64,000 nt of DNA from Nymphaea colorata (lineage: Eukaryota; Streptophyta; Magnoliopsida; Nymphaeales; Nymphaeaceae): positions 15,487,858-15,551,857 of the forward strand of contig NC_045144.1 in the NCBI RefSeq assembly GCF_008831285.2, written 5' to 3'. Of the stretch, positions 63,549 to 64,000 are shown one piece after another. A program made the position numbers and the translations under genes. The notes beneath the pieces were generated by a model, which was not told where the DNA came from, ran no database searches, and was given only the letters and a program-made list of their open reading frames with translations. Numbering within the stretch: position 1 is the first letter of the stretch; each line of letters starts with the position of its first letter.

Positions 63549-63783
63549 AACTAATAAAAAGAAGGGGCATAGCGTAGCTGGTTGAGTTAGGGGCCTGTAT
63601 TAAGGCAGGTCTTTAGTTCGATTCTCGTGGGTGTTATGTTCCTGTGTCTTAAGGCGGTAGGGCGCGGCATCTAAGCTGAAGGGTGTATCGTTGCTATCGT
63701 TGACACCGACGCAGTTCAAGACCCCGAAGGCACGGGGAATGGGGGGCTTCGGGCTTTTATATAAACAAACTAATAAAAAGAAG
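63549..63783 (+). mobile_element. tRNA-derived SINE with perfect 16-bp target duplication
   Basis: The body is 63565-63767 (about 203 bp). The head has box A-like GCGTAGCTGGTTGAG and box B AGTTCGATTC at tRNA spacing, followed by a tRNA-unrelated GC-rich body ending TTTTATATAAAC. Direct repeats AACTAATAAAAAGAAG occupy 63549-63564 and 63768-63783 without mismatch, showing a recent L1-type target-primed insertion. An older relative is at 36045-36150. Confidence 0.88.
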
Positions 63784-63864
63784 ATTTGCAATAAGCTAAC
63801 GAAAATTCAGTTAAGCTTTTATTTTAATGTTTTAGTCAAGTTTTATTTAGAAAATTTTTGGGGT

Positions 63865-63970
63865 AGGGTTCTGTCAGTCATAATCCCGGTTTTCGGTACA
63901 ATGGTGAGGACGCATGTTACACGGTTCTACATCTTCCAGGAAGGACAGTGCAAGCTCCAGAAGCTGTGAA
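63865..63970 (-). CDS. Candidate exon of an unidentified gene near the right edge
   Basis: The minus strand has an open stretch reading FLADSQLLELALSFLEDVEP and then CNMRPHHCTENRDYD before a stop. It may be another exon of the gene ending at 63216, with the SINE in the intervening intron. Exon boundaries and family are unknown. Confidence 0.25.
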
Positions 63971-64000
63971 TCAGCTAAGAATGTTTAAAAGGTTGTTAGC

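Noticed and set aside
63565-63640. tRNA gene
   Set aside because: The tRNA-like boxes belong to a SINE head: the segment is embedded in a 203-bp body with direct target repeats and does not fold into a complete tRNA by eye.

Overview
The window is nuclear DNA of a flowering plant. Evidence is a cluster of intronless Lhcb1 light-harvesting genes, a nuclear plastid-targeted starch synthase with GT-AG introns up to about 2.4 kb, a phloem-lectin gene, telo-boxes upstream of a ribosomal protein gene, and plant-type hAT elements, MITEs and a tRNA-derived SINE. The species cannot be fixed from the sequence; the long AT-rich introns and TE density argue against a very compact genome.

Layout. (1) 1-14 kb: four full-length Lhcb1 genes, one on + (210-1007) and three on - (3182-3979, 9355-10152, 12962-13759). 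Their flanks form a mosaic: genes 2 and 3 share promoters and several kb of upstream DNA, genes 3 and 4 share the 3' flank, and genes 1 and 4 share a different promoter. A young ~200-bp-arm foldback lies between genes 2 and 3. (2) 15.5-17.2 kb: a two-exon phloem protein 2 (PP2/Nictaba-type) lectin gene without an F-box. (3) 18.3-30.8 kb: two decayed autonomous-type hAT transposons lying tail to tail as a ~12.5-kb imperfect inverted repeat with a 155-bp spacer. The left copy keeps both terminal inverted repeats and an 8-bp target duplication (one mismatch). The right copy has lost its outer end and carries about 2 kb of extra 5' sequence. (4) 31-37 kb: gene-poor DNA with a glyoxalase I-family pseudogene fragment, long (CT)(TA) microsatellites, a hAT-type MITE relative and an old SINE. 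(5) 37.55-55.28 kb: a complete 16-exon starch synthase IV gene, predicted 1363 aa, whose second exon encodes an unusual repetitive acidic domain. Its introns hold an 8-bp-TSD MITE, a minisatellite and a copia fossil. (6) 58.15-58.73 kb: a three-exon 60S acidic ribosomal protein P2 gene, possibly with a ~4-kb intron in its 3' UTR that contains a CGTACG-rich 779-bp MITE. (7) 63-64 kb: possible 3' exons of an unidentified minus-strand gene and a SINE with a perfect 16-bp target duplication.

Functionally the host genes are typical single plant loci. Lhcb1 builds the LHCII trimer of photosystem II, SS4 initiates and primes starch granules in the same plastid, P2 belongs to the ribosomal stalk, and PP2 is a carbohydrate-binding phloem or defence protein. 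No operon-like relationship is implied. The observations most worth follow-up are the inverted hAT pair, the SS4 exon-2 repeat domain, the mosaic Lhcb1 array with residue changes at the N-terminal phosphosite and trimer motif, and the palindromic MITE.
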